A stretch of DNA of 64,000 nt from Bacteroidota bacterium. Lineage in GTDB: Bacteria > Bacteroidota > Ignavibacteria > Palsa-1295. The position numbers and the translations under genes were made by a program. Below the pieces are notes generated by a model, which was not told the origin of the DNA, ran no database searches, and saw nothing but the letters and a program-made list of their open reading frames with translations. How positions within the stretch are numbered: the stretch's first letter is position 1; the number at the start of each line of letters is the position of its first letter. Location: contig JAJPIQ010000043.1 in the NCBI GenBank assembly GCA_021324685.1, positions 1 to 64,000 on the forward strand, written 5' to 3'. This document shows positions 1 to 9,808 of the stretch, in pieces.

Positions 1-2
1 GC

Positions 3-287
3 CTTCAAATCACATGGGACACCGTTAGACAGACGGCATATGCTACACTCCAAATTCCGTATTCCTATTCCCAGACCCCGACGCACACAATAGACTCCAG
101 TTGGAATATGCTCTCCGCAAGTCAACAGTTACCCCTTCCGGTCGGCAATGCAATAGAGTTGACCATGTCGAATTATTACTACCAAATCACGGAGGACTCT
201 TCCGATACGCAAGGTCTCGTGAACTGGCAGGAAACGACAGATGCGACGTTCAAGTCGGGATCGTTCGACCTCGTACTCAAACCCTGA
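3..287 (+). CDS. 3' end of a CDS truncated by the window start (hypothetical, probably secreted)
   Basis: Frame 3 is open from base 3 to TGA at 285-287 (...ELTMSNYYYQITEDSSDTQGLVNWQETTDATFKSGSFDLVLKP*). It is absent from the ORF track because no start codon lies in the window. Confidence 0.55.
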   Translation, partial: LQITWDTVRQTAYATLQIPYSYSQTPTHTIDSSWNMLSASQQLPLPVGNAIELTMSNYYYQITEDSSDTQGLVNWQETTDATFKSGSFDLVLKP

Positions 288-294
288 TCTCCGA

Positions 295-421
295 CCGCTT
301 AGATCGCTACTCAGAGGCGGCTTAGATGGCAACTCAGGCGGCTTAGATGGCAACTCAGGCGGCTTAGATGGCAACTCAGGCGGCTTAGATCGCTGCTCAG
401 ACCGCTTTGATCGCCTGCTCT
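295..421. repeat. 21-bp tandem repeat, about 6 units, overlapping the 3' end of the DUF4199-like gene
   Basis: Three exact GGCGGCTTAGATGGCAACTCA units flanked by degenerate units (GGCGGCTTAGATCGCTGCTCA, GACCGCTTTGATCGCCTGCTC). The last unit is the coding end of the minus-strand gene. Confidence 0.9.
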
Positions 422-912
422 TCGGGCTTCGTGCGGACGAAGAGGCCGATGATCAGCGAGAGGACAGTTGAAATGGCGGGGCTTCCGAAGAGCATCGAAA
501 GAACGGTTCCCGGCACCGCCCAGCTCCGCGTCATCGAAAGGGCCTGCGCCATTCGATCGGGCGGCACATTCCGCTCGCGCATGGCGGCTTCGCTTTTCCG
601 CACGATCTCATCGACCATGCTCGGGTCGATCGACGTGTAATAGAGGTACATGAAGATCGCCATGACGATCCCGGAAAAAACGCCCACGAGCGCGCCCGTG
701 CCAATGCACTGGCCGTAGGTGATCGTCCCGTCGAAATCCTCTTCTTTCCGCTGTTTCATTGCCAGGTAGAGGAACAACACCGAGGCCAAGAATGGAATGA
801 TTCCCGACCATGCGGCCCCCGGCGCTTTATCGAGCCCCGCAAAATAGAGTATCAGGTTCACCGCGATGCCAACGGCCGCGGAATAGAGTCCGAAGAGAAT
901 TGCAGTTACCAT
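397..912 (-). CDS. DUF4199-like membrane protein
   Basis: 171 aa with several TM segments; pattern ...ITYGQCIGTGALVGVFSGIVMAIFMYLYYTSIDP... resembles DUF4199. Confidence 0.75.
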   Translation of the reverse strand: MVTAILFGLYSAAVGIAVNLILYFAGLDKAPGAAWSGIIPFLASVLFLYLAMKQRKEEDFDGTITYGQCIGTGALVGVFSGIVMAIFMYLYYTSIDPSMVDEIVRKSEAAMRERNVPPDRMAQALSMTRSWAVPGTVLSMLFGSPAISTVLSLIIGLFVRTKPEEQAIKAV

Positions 913-984
913 AGTGAATAAACGGGCGAGAAAGAACTCGCGTTGGGTTCAAAAATAAGCAAGGATTTGCCGCCGCGCCTAAAA

Positions 985-2526
985 TTACGTTTGTGTTTCC
1001 TCGAAGGTCGGGATGTGTTCTAAATGAATACATCCCAGATTGTTGAGACCGCGGCCATCCTCGAGCGAAAAGCGCCAAAAATGACGCGGGCAGGTCAGTA
1101 CGCCGTCCTCGATCTTCGCATTGGAAAGGTCTTCGCAGTTATGCGGGCAAAAACGGTCGTACTCGATCGTCACGCCCTGATGGACGCGCCGCACACGCTC
1201 GCGATCGCGGCGGTCGAGCCGCTCCAGGAAGCGGACGTAATCTTCCCGTTCACGGCCAGTATCGAGCTGTAAAAATGCGATGAACGCTTCGTTATAGACG
1301 TCGGGCTCGCGCGAGATCGAAAATCGGAACGAAAGGATCAAGTCCTCCCATCGAATTTTTTTTGCGACCAGTGCACGCATCCAGAATTCGGAGAGTTCGA
1401 GCGTGTACGATTGCCGCCCGAGCGCCCGGGGTTTCGCGTCGCTAACGTTCCCCGCGAACGTATCGACATAAAAGCGGTCGCGTTCGAGGTGCACTTCGAG
1501 CAGCACGTTGGCCCGCCGCGCGAGTGCCGGAACGTCCAGCAATTTATCGCGAAAATGTTCCCGGGCCGCACGGGGAAGATCGGGGACGGCGCAGGCGAAA
1601 TCCCGCAAACGGTCCGCGATCGCGGCGGCGCGATCGTTCGCGTAGGAGTCGAGATACGCAGGCGTTTCATAGTCCGGGGCCGCGCGGCGCTCTTCGTGCG
1701 AAGCGCGATCGATCCGCTCGCCGGGGGCGAGTTCAACGAAGTTCCATTTCCGCGACTGCGGCTGGAGCCACTCATAAAAATCGGACACGCCCGAAAAGAC
1801 GGTGGCCGGATTGAGGTTGAGCGAAAACAGCTCCCGATCCAGAAAGCACGCCGGGCCGGCCGACGGAATATACGCGTTCGCACCGAGGCGTTCGGCCGAA
1901 CGCGCGATGCGCTCGAATTTCGCTTCGCGCCGCGCGCGGGAGATCTCGATCTTTCGTTCCAGAGGGTATTCATAACAGGTCGGATGGAACGTGGCGCCGG
2001 AAAACTGGGCCGTGTAAAACGTGACCGGCCCAAACCGCTTTACGATCTCCTCTTCCTGGCCGATCGTGAGTTTGCAATCGTTCGAATTCACGAACACGTC
2101 GCCGCCGGAGGCAATGACGATGGAACTATCGGAATAGAGCGGGTTCTCGTCGCGCTGGATATATATCCGTATGCCGCCCGCACGGACGTACTCGTCCTCG
2201 ATCTCGAGAATATTGGTATATCCGCAGTGCGCGATCGCCTCGCGCAGTCTCGGATATTTGAATTTCGGAATGAGGACGACGACCGATCGCTTGAATGCCT
2301 CGCTCCGGCCGGAGAGGAACCACTCGTCCAGATGGTCCTCGTGCCAATGGGAAATATAAAGATGGGTCGCGCGCTCCAACGCCTCTAAATCGATCTGCGA
2401 ATTCGATGGGAACGGATACCACGATCCCGCATACGCGCCGAAAGGCGAGAACCACGGATCGCAGAGGACGGTAGCGCTCCCACAATCGACCAGGAACCCG
2501 GCGTGGCCCAGGAATTCGATCGTCAC
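985..2526 (-). CDS. MBL-fold metallohydrolase with C-terminal Rieske [2Fe-2S] domain
   Basis: N-terminal HWHEDH (HxHxDH) metallo-beta-lactamase motif; C-terminal CPHNCEDLSNAKIEDGVLTCPRHFWRF (CxH...CxxH Rieske motif). Confidence 0.85.
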   Translation of the reverse strand: MTIEFLGHAGFLVDCGSATVLCDPWFSPFGAYAGSWYPFPSNSQIDLEALERATHLYISHWHEDHLDEWFLSGRSEAFKRSVVVLIPKFKYPRLREAIAHCGYTNILEIEDEYVRAGGIRIYIQRDENPLYSDSSIVIASGGDVFVNSNDCKLTIGQEEEIVKRFGPVTFYTAQFSGATFHPTCYEYPLERKIEISRARREAKFERIARSAERLGANAYIPSAGPACFLDRELFSLNLNPATVFSGVSDFYEWLQPQSRKWNFVELAPGERIDRASHEERRAAPDYETPAYLDSYANDRAAAIADRLRDFACAVPDLPRAAREHFRDKLLDVPALARRANVLLEVHLERDRFYVDTFAGNVSDAKPRALGRQSYTLELSEFWMRALVAKKIRWEDLILSFRFSISREPDVYNEAFIAFLQLDTGREREDYVRFLERLDRRDRERVRRVHQGVTIEYDRFCPHNCEDLSNAKIEDGVLTCPRHFWRFSLEDGRGLNNLGCIHLEHIPTFEETQT

Positions 2527-4100
2527 GGCCGGCTCCCGTTCGTAAAATATCGCTCCATACGCCCCGCAAGGGCGGCGCGCGCCGGCAGCGGGATCGAATA
2601 AAGCTCGAAATAATTATTGCGTGACACCCGCTGGCCTTCGGGAGGCCCGATGGCGCTCACGAGGCCCGGCGTCGTTACGTAATAGAGCGGAGTCCTCTCC
2701 GGAACTTCCGACATTTCCGAATGGAACGAAATCGAATCGGCGCGATAATAGATCACATGTTCCGCATCGCTCACGGGCTGCGTCAAAAACGCGAGCGCCG
2801 GAAAGTGGGCCTGCAGCGCACGTGGATATGCCAGGACCGACGCCGCATGGTCGATCAGGACCACGCTGCCAGTGGGAACTGAATATAAGAGCGAGTCCAC
2901 GGCGGCCATGGCGTTATCGCTTTGCTCCAGGAATGCGAGCGTCGGCGAAAAGAACGAAAGTCCGCGGTACGCGGCATCCTGGAATCGTTCCATGGGCGAT
3001 CGTTCCGCATGGCTGAGCGCGGAGCGGTCCGAAGGCGGAACGAATGGAACGGCAAAGACGACAAGCAGATTCGCCGCGAGGGCGGCCGCGATCCAGGGCT
3101 TACTCCACGCGGTCGTACGGAGGAGCGATGCGGAAAGAAGTGCGAACGGCGCGATATAGAGCAACGCATAGCCCTTGGAATAGCAGAACAATGCAAAGAA
3201 CAGCGCCGGGACGACGATGAGGAGCGAAAGGATCACGATCGTTTCATCCTTCTGCCGGAGGCGCCGCCACATCGTTCTCGAGTGAACGAGCGCAAGGATA
3301 AGGAGCACATTCGCCATCCAGATCGAGTACGGAACGAAAATTGCGAGGTTCTGCGTAAAGCTGCCGGCAAACGACGTGGCATCGCGAAGCACATGGAACC
3401 ACGCGCCGAGACCGCCCACGGCGTACGCGCACGGCACGAGCCATACAAGCGTTCCTAACGCGATCATCCCGGTTTGTACGATAAGCGGCTTCCACGTTTT
3501 CTCTCGAAGCGCGAGGAAAAGCAGTACGCCGGCGACCACCGGGAAGGTGAGGATCACGGACGATAGACGAAACGCCCCGAAGAGCCCATAGAAAAAGAAC
3601 AGGGCTGCGCTCTTCCGCGAGCCAGTATCCAGGAGGAGGAGAACGACGAACGCCGAAAATGCGGCATCGTATGAATAGATCTCGCCGGTCGCGCTATAGA
3701 AGAGCACGAGCGGATTTGTGGCAACGAGGACCGATGCAAGCAGTCCGAAGGATCGTCCCCGAAGCCGCGTTGCGATCCAATAGACAAGCGCAATGGCAAG
3801 AAGGGTAAAAAATATATTTCCAGCAAGGATCGCATGGAATTCACTCATTCCCGTGAGTACGCGGAAAACGTTCCAGAAGACATAGAAGCCCGGATATCCC
3901 GGCGCGTGCGGCCGCATCTGCCAGGGATCGAATCCATAGCGGAGCATCAGCACGAAATTCGCCGGGTCGTGCCCGGATAATTCGTGCTGGTGAAAAAGAA
4001 AGAAAAACAGGGCCGATCCCGCGAGGACCAGAGGCAGTTCAAAACGCGAAAGTTTGGAACGGTTCATGGAATGAGGGACAGCCGGGAGCGCCGCGTTCAA
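2523..4100 (-). CDS. Polytopic membrane glycosyltransferase-like protein (GT39/DUF2723-like)
   Basis: 525 aa, many TM segments; ...GHDPANFVLMLRYGFDPWQMRPHAPGYPGFYVFW... and ...TNPLVLFYSATGEIYSYDAAFSA...; 4-bp overlap with the next gene. Confidence 0.65.
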   Translation of the reverse strand: MNAALPAVPHSMNRSKLSRFELPLVLAGSALFFFLFHQHELSGHDPANFVLMLRYGFDPWQMRPHAPGYPGFYVFWNVFRVLTGMSEFHAILAGNIFFTLLAIALVYWIATRLRGRSFGLLASVLVATNPLVLFYSATGEIYSYDAAFSAFVVLLLLDTGSRKSAALFFFYGLFGAFRLSSVILTFPVVAGVLLFLALREKTWKPLIVQTGMIALGTLVWLVPCAYAVGGLGAWFHVLRDATSFAGSFTQNLAIFVPYSIWMANVLLILALVHSRTMWRRLRQKDETIVILSLLIVVPALFFALFCYSKGYALLYIAPFALLSASLLRTTAWSKPWIAAALAANLLVVFAVPFVPPSDRSALSHAERSPMERFQDAAYRGLSFFSPTLAFLEQSDNAMAAVDSLLYSVPTGSVVLIDHAASVLAYPRALQAHFPALAFLTQPVSDAEHVIYYRADSISFHSEMSEVPERTPLYYVTTPGLVSAIGPPEGQRVSRNNYFELYSIPLPARAALAGRMERYFTNGSRP

Positions 4101-4142
4101 TCGAACGCGGCGTGGACCGGTCTCGAGATCCGGAGCATGGGC

Positions 4143-5747
4143 TTACGCTTTCGGGCCGGCTTTTCGGACCGCTTCACTCGTGCCTTCTTCGAATTTTTTG
4201 AAGTTTTCGTGGAAGCGGCGGGCGAGGTCGGCGGCCTGCTTATCGTAGGCCGCTTTATCGGCCCAGGTATCGCGAGGATTCAGGACTTCACTGGGAACGC
4301 CGGGCACCTCCTGCGGGATCTCGACGCCAAAGATCGGGTCCTTCACCGTGGGAACGTTATCGAGCTCGCCCGTCAGGAGCCGCTCGACCATCGCTCGCGT
4401 GTACGGAAGGTGCATGCGCTTGCCCACGCCGTACGGCCCGCCCGTCCAACCCGTATTCACGAGCCAGCAGCGGACGTTATGCTCCTCGATCTTCTTGCCG
4501 AGCAGATCGGCATAGACGTGCGGATGGTGTACCATGAACGGGGCCCCGAAGCACGTGGAAAAATTCGGCTCGGGCTCGGTGACGCCACGTTCCGTTCCCG
4601 CGACTTTGGCCGTGTAGCCCGAAATAAAATGATACATCGCCTGCTCTTTCGTCAGCTTCGAGATCGGCGGAAGCACGCCAAAGGCGTCCGCGGTGAGAAA
4701 CACAATATTGGAGGGGTGCCCGCCCAGCGACGGCTCGACCGAATTCTCGATGAAATCGAGCGGATACGCAACGCGCGTATTTTCCGTCTTCGTCGTATTG
4801 TTATAATCGGGAACTCCGTTCTCGTCGATCACGACGTTCTCGAGCACGGCACCGCGCTTGATCGCATTCCAGATCTGCGGTTCGGCCTCCTTCGAGAGCT
4901 TGATACACTTGGCATAGCATCCACCTTCGAAGTTGAAGACGCCGCGGTCGGACCATCCGTGCTCGTCATCGCCGATCAAGCGGCGCTCGGGGTTCGCGGA
5001 AAGCGTTGTTTTTCCGGTCCCCGAAAGCCCGAAGAACAGCGCGACATCGCCCTTCTTTCCGATATTCGCCGAGCAGTGCATCGGCATCACGCCTTTGAGC
5101 GGCAGAAAATAATTCAGCGTCGTGAAGATCGACTTCTTCATCTCGCCCGCATATTCCGTTCCGCCGATCAGCAGGAGACCGCGCTCGAGATTCAGCAGGA
5201 TGAACGTCTCGGAATTCGTTCCGTCCGTTTTGGGGTCGGCTTTGACACTCGGTAGGTCGATGATCGTGAATTGCGGACGGTGTTCCGCCAGTTCGGCCTG
5301 CGTCGGACGAATAAAAAGATCGTGACAAAAGAGATTGTGCCAGGCGTATTCGTTGATGACACGAAGCGGGAGCTGGTATTCTTTTTCGGCGCCGGCATAG
5401 AGATCGGCAACGAACAGTTCTTTCTCGTTCATGGCCGCGACCATTTTTTGATAGAGCCGTTCGAAGTTTTCCGCGCTGATCCCGCGATTCACGGTGCCCC
5501 ACCAGACATTCCCTTTGCTCTCCGAATTTTCGACAATAAACTTATCTTTGGGCGAGCGGCCGGTGAATTTTCCCGTGGAAACGACGAGTGCTTCGTTCGA
5601 TGCTAATTTCCCTTCTCCTCGCGAAAGTGCTTCGGCATACAGTTCTTCGGGTGTCAGATTGAAATAGATCTGTCCGTGAGAAATGCCATGGTCGGCTAAA
5701 GTGTGTTCGAGAACGTTCGCTTCGGGGGAATGGGGAGTATTCATCAA
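4143..5747 (-). CDS. pckA: Phosphoenolpyruvate carboxykinase (ATP)
   Basis: 534 aa; [28 protein letters not shown] kinase motif, [21 protein letters not shown]. Confidence 0.97.
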   Translation of the reverse strand: MMNTPHSPEANVLEHTLADHGISHGQIYFNLTPEELYAEALSRGEGKLASNEALVVSTGKFTGRSPKDKFIVENSESKGNVWWGTVNRGISAENFERLYQKMVAAMNEKELFVADLYAGAEKEYQLPLRVINEYAWHNLFCHDLFIRPTQAELAEHRPQFTIIDLPSVKADPKTDGTNSETFILLNLERGLLLIGGTEYAGEMKKSIFTTLNYFLPLKGVMPMHCSANIGKKGDVALFFGLSGTGKTTLSANPERRLIGDDEHGWSDRGVFNFEGGCYAKCIKLSKEAEPQIWNAIKRGAVLENVVIDENGVPDYNNTTKTENTRVAYPLDFIENSVEPSLGGHPSNIVFLTADAFGVLPPISKLTKEQAMYHFISGYTAKVAGTERGVTEPEPNFSTCFGAPFMVHHPHVYADLLGKKIEEHNVRCWLVNTGWTGGPYGVGKRMHLPYTRAMVERLLTGELDNVPTVKDPIFGVEIPQEVPGVPSEVLNPRDTWADKAAYDKQAADLARRFHENFKKFEEGTSEAVRKAGPKA

Positions 5748-6001
5748 TAAAAATTTTTAGGCCTGAAAGCACAATCGGCTTCATGTCAGGCGAATGATTA
5801 CGGCGGATGGCCTGCCGCACCGAAAATGGCGGCGACGGCATCCGATGAGACCTCTTTTATCGCAATTTTAGCCGTTTTGATTCCGATGAACCGCTCGATT
5901 CCCGTTCGTGGGCCGATTTCCCGAACTCCTTAAATCATGGGGCCGTTTGTGGCTCCGATCGCATGGATTTGCGCGAATAGAACCAAATTCCTGCGAAAAT
6001 C

Positions 6002-6083
6002 GGAAGGCTGGCACAATGGTACTGCAGCAGTCTTGAAAACTGCCGCCCGCAAGGGCTTGGGGGTTCGAGTCCCTCGCCTTCCG
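6002..6083 (+). tRNA. tRNA-Ser(UGA)
   Basis: Acceptor GGAAGGC/GCCTTCC, anticodon arm GCAGT-CTTGAAA-ACTGC, long variable arm GCCC-GCAA-GGGC, T-loop TTCGAGT, discriminator G; CCA not encoded. Confidence 0.93.
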
Positions 6084-6086
6084 CAA

Positions 6087-7958
6087 CTAACGCTCGATGG
6101 CAAACGGCTGAATGGCCGAGCGTCCGTCCATCGTCCGAAGCTCGCAGAAATACGTTCCCGAAGTCAGGCCGTTCCGGTCAAGCGCGAAGGAATGGCTTCC
6201 CACGCCCGCCACATATTCATTCGAACTTCGTACGCGGCCGAGCGCATCGTAGATCTCAAACGCGATCGCCTGCGGACGATCGACCGTCACGATCGCTGAA
6301 ATGCCGCCGGACTCCTCTGCGATCGAAAAGGAAATGGCTGCAGGTGTGGCACTCGTGACCGCACTCTGGCCGCCATCGGAAAGCTCCGGATATTTTAAGG
6401 CCCGATACGAATAGTTATAATCGCCCAGCGTCAGTTCGAAGAGGGGCCGATTGTGCGGGTCGACTTCCGTCATCGAAACATCGGGGTCGAGTCCCCAGCC
6501 GATGAACGTATTCCCGTTCGGAAGCCGCTCGGCGTTGCCCATCGCCATGGAAAACGTCTCGGGACTATGATGATACTGCCAGACGAGCGTGAGCGTTTTT
6601 TGGGCCGTGTCGATCGCGTATTCCACGGCACGGCTCGCATAGAGATAATATCCCGGCTGCCCTTCGACCGAGTCGAAGTTCCCATTGTCGAACAGGATCA
6701 GGTGCCCGTTCGGAAGCCACCGGACCGAATGCTGGTACGAGAACCAGATCGAGTCGCCCAGGAGGCGAAACTGGTTATGCGCGCCCCCCAGCCGCCAGAT
6801 CATGTCTCCGGTCTCGCTGCTGATCAGCGTAATTTCTGAAAGGTTCCGATTCGAAAGAAGGATGTTGCGGTCCGAGTCGAAATCGAGCGAGTTCGAATGC
6901 TGGAAATCGATCTGCCCGAGCTCGAGGTCCTCATGGACCGCATCGGCTACCTGGTAATGCTGATCTCCTCTCCACTCGAACGTTTCATGATGGTGCGCGT
7001 CGAAGAGTTGAATCACGCTTCCCTGAATGGTCGCGTCGGTATCGATCCCGGGCGCGTACTGGTCCTCCGCGATGAGGTCCTTCGAAAGCGCGAAAAGCGC
7101 ATAACTGCCGTCGGCGAACACATGAAGATCGTGATCGTCCGCAAAATATCCGCCGACCGTCTCGAAGCTATCGATCACATTCCAGGCGGAGTCCAACCCG
7201 TAATATTTAAGCGCGTTGTAATCGAAATAGGTCGTCATCCCATTGGGCTGCTTCTGAAAATCGAACGCGTACGAGGGCGTCAGGTCTTTTTGGCGGACGG
7301 TCGTCCCGCTTTCGTTTAAATTCAAAAGAAGATTACTGTTGATACCGGGATTACCGCCTTCGTTCGCAATATAAATAATTCCCGGCGTGGGCGTACGGTC
7401 GACGGAAACGGTCATGATGGGCAGCGTATCGGGCGTCGAAAGCCCGAGCACACTCGATTTTGCGCGACGGCTCGAATGGGCATTCGAAGTGCCTCCCAAT
7501 TCCGCGCGCAGGTCCGGCTGGACCATCGGTCCGGACATCGTGTGGAAGGAAAACGTATCGGTCAGCGGTTCGCCATCCGATAAAAATTCCCGGAGCAGGA
7601 CCGAGACCGATTCGTTGTACAAAAAAGGATCGTCCGGCGTAAGCAGGAGCGTTCGGCCATCGTCCGAGAGTGTCGCCTGGGCGGTATGCGGACCGGACTT
7701 CGTTCCCACGATCGTCATCGATCCGGTCTCCGCAAACGAGGTCGAAAACGGCAGCGCCGCACGAATACCGATATTCGTACGCAGAGGCACGTGGCGAGCG
7801 CCGGCGGTTGGAAACTGGCTGCGGACGAGCGGTGGACCGGATCGGGCACGAGAGACGCCCGAAAGGAACACGAACCCTAACACACGGACAAGCACAAACA
7901 CCGCACGGCCCATCTTACCACGGGCCGAGCGTGCGCGTAAACGGCGATAGCGCATCAT
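6087..7958 (-). CDS. Arylsulfotransferase-like (ASST) secreted protein with Por/T9SS-type C-terminal tail
   Basis: ASST-like segments (DHDLHVFADGSYALFALSKD, GDMIWRLGGAHNQF, RLPNGNTFIGWG); C-terminus ALDRNGLTSGTYFCELRTMDGRSAIQPFAIER resembles a sorting domain. Start uncertain. Confidence 0.8.
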   Translation of the reverse strand: MMRYRRLRARSARGKMGRAVFVLVRVLGFVFLSGVSRARSGPPLVRSQFPTAGARHVPLRTNIGIRAALPFSTSFAETGSMTIVGTKSGPHTAQATLSDDGRTLLLTPDDPFLYNESVSVLLREFLSDGEPLTDTFSFHTMSGPMVQPDLRAELGGTSNAHSSRRAKSSVLGLSTPDTLPIMTVSVDRTPTPGIIYIANEGGNPGINSNLLLNLNESGTTVRQKDLTPSYAFDFQKQPNGMTTYFDYNALKYYGLDSAWNVIDSFETVGGYFADDHDLHVFADGSYALFALSKDLIAEDQYAPGIDTDATIQGSVIQLFDAHHHETFEWRGDQHYQVADAVHEDLELGQIDFQHSNSLDFDSDRNILLSNRNLSEITLISSETGDMIWRLGGAHNQFRLLGDSIWFSYQHSVRWLPNGHLILFDNGNFDSVEGQPGYYLYASRAVEYAIDTAQKTLTLVWQYHHSPETFSMAMGNAERLPNGNTFIGWGLDPDVSMTEVDPHNRPLFELTLGDYNYSYRALKYPELSDGGQSAVTSATPAAISFSIAEESGGISAIVTVDRPQAIAFEIYDALGRVRSSNEYVAGVGSHSFALDRNGLTSGTYFCELRTMDGRSAIQPFAIER

Positions 7959-8212
7959 ACAATTGTAATTGACGGCGTGACCTTGTAAGGCACAAGGAAG
8001 CAAAGGATGTGGACCGATGACCGGACCGGAAACAGACCTTAGAGTGGGTTCCTGCCTTATGGGTTTAACGCTCGAGCCCGGGAAACATCACAAAAGATTT
8101 TTAGCCGCGTTTACCTCCCGTTACCTTTTCTCTGCTCGTGGGTCTTCCTAAAAAGAAGGTCGCCATCCTGTAACAATTTCGATCTTCGGAAGTTATTTCC
8201 GGAAAGGTCTTT

Positions 8213-9775
8213 ATGCGTCACGCGCTCCATTGCTTTTTCCTTGTCGTTCCGCTTTTAGCGAGCGCCGCGGTCGAGCCGCTGCTGGCGCAGCCGTCTGCCG
8301 CATCGCTTCCGCCCACACAGGCGGTGCTGCTCGGCATGGAGGGTGGCATCACCTATGCCCGGCTCTCGGGAGGCCAGAATTTTGGTTTTCGGTATGTTTA
8401 TCCGCTCGGCAATATGGTCGAACTGTTGAAATTCAATTCCCTCGGCAGTGGCATGAGCGGCATGGGCGGGCTCCGAATACAACTTCCTCTCTCCGAACGG
8501 TTTGGGCTGATCGTCGGACTCCAGGACGTCGGTCTTGCCACGGGCGCGACGCAAACGATCGTCCGCAACCCGGCACCGGAGATCAGTGGCACGCAACCGG
8601 CGACCGTCTGGCAGCAATACGAAGACGACTGGCGGTTCACGAATGCGGAACTTTTACTGCGGTACCGGCTGGTGCCGTCGTGGCTTTACGGATTTGCAGG
8701 CGGCTCGCTCGCCGTGCTCACCTCGGACGGGTTCAATGCGACCCAGCAGATCCTTTCCGGCGGCAGTTTCGAACAATTCCCTTCCGGCACGCCAACGGGT
8801 TCGACGTTCATTCAGTTGAAGAACTATTTTAGCGTCCAATATTACGAACTCCTGCGCGGCGCGTTCACGGCGGGGCTGGGCTCGATGTTCGAGTGGGAAG
8901 CACCGATCTTCGGTCCGGTCGTCATCGCTCCGGAAGTCGCTCTCAATGTTCCGCTCACGCGGCTCTTCAACGCACAGAGCCGCGCCATCTACGCGAGCGA
9001 TGGGATCACCGCGCCCAATTTATGGTATGGAACGTTCTCGATCACGTTCAGCACGCCGCTTTCGAGCGCCGAGCCGCAACGGGCGCGTCCCGGAGTTCCC
9101 ACCGTGTCGTATATCGTCACGGACGATCGCGAGCGCGGGCCCCAGCAGCCGCCCTCCGAACGAGCGATCGCAGTCCAGGGCGTGGTACGGGACGAAAACA
9201 CCGGAACTCCGCTCCGGGCTACGCTCACGGCGATCGACCTGACGCACGGCGCTCGCGTAGCCACGAGTACCGCCGATTCCAGCGGACACTATGTGCTCCG
9301 CCTTCCGGCCGCCGGACATTATTCGATCACCGCCGAAGCGCCCGCATATTTATTTCATTCGCTGGAAATTGCGCCCGCACAGGACACCGGACGGATCGAT
9401 CTTGCGCCACTCACGCTCGCAGCCAGTTCTTCCGGCCGGACGGAACTGCTTATCTTTTTCGGTTACAATAATGCCACGCTCATCCCGGAATCGTATCCGG
9501 AACTCTTCAGGGTCGTGGACCTTCTTGCGAACGCTCCGGAAATGAAGATCGAGATCGCCGGACACACGTCGAGCGAAGGCTCGGACGATTACAATCAACG
9601 GCTCTCGGAAGAACGGGCCGGCGCCGTCCGCAATTTTCTGGTGCTGCATGGGATCGCGGGCGCGCGAATTACCGCCGTCGGATTCGGGAAATCGCAGCCC
9701 GTCGCTTCGAACGAAAGCGAAGAAGGCCGCGCCAAAAACCGCCGCGTCGAACTTCGCGTCCTGCCGGCGCCATGA
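8213..9775 (+). CDS. OmpA-family outer-membrane protein with carboxypeptidase-regulatory-like domain
   Basis: 520 aa; C-terminal EIAGHTSSEGSDDYNQRLSEERAGAVRNFLVLHGIAGARITAVGFGKSQP...NRRVEL (OmpA motif); signal peptide. Confidence 0.9.
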   Translation: MRHALHCFFLVVPLLASAAVEPLLAQPSAASLPPTQAVLLGMEGGITYARLSGGQNFGFRYVYPLGNMVELLKFNSLGSGMSGMGGLRIQLPLSERFGLIVGLQDVGLATGATQTIVRNPAPEISGTQPATVWQQYEDDWRFTNAELLLRYRLVPSWLYGFAGGSLAVLTSDGFNATQQILSGGSFEQFPSGTPTGSTFIQLKNYFSVQYYELLRGAFTAGLGSMFEWEAPIFGPVVIAPEVALNVPLTRLFNAQSRAIYASDGITAPNLWYGTFSITFSTPLSSAEPQRARPGVPTVSYIVTDDRERGPQQPPSERAIAVQGVVRDENTGTPLRATLTAIDLTHGARVATSTADSSGHYVLRLPAAGHYSITAEAPAYLFHSLEIAPAQDTGRIDLAPLTLAASSSGRTELLIFFGYNNATLIPESYPELFRVVDLLANAPEMKIEIAGHTSSEGSDDYNQRLSEERAGAVRNFLVLHGIAGARITAVGFGKSQPVASNESEEGRAKNRRVELRVLPAP

Positions 9776-9808
9776 TCTGTTGCCGAGCGTAAATCTTACT
9801 TCTGAACC

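Noticed and set aside
129-374. 81-aa minus ORF with (PSKPPEL)n repeats, a possible proline-rich repeat protein
   Set aside because: The repeat is explained by the 21-bp DNA array read in another frame; a plus-strand CDS end covers part of it.
295-421. CRISPR array
   Set aside because: Contiguous short tandem units without spacers.
1411-2388. 325-aa plus-strand ORF
   Set aside because: Antisense to the MBL-Rieske gene.
3984-5255. 423-aa plus-strand ORF
   Set aside because: Fully antisense to pckA, which has unmistakable motifs; no recognisable domain, a shadow ORF of codon bias.
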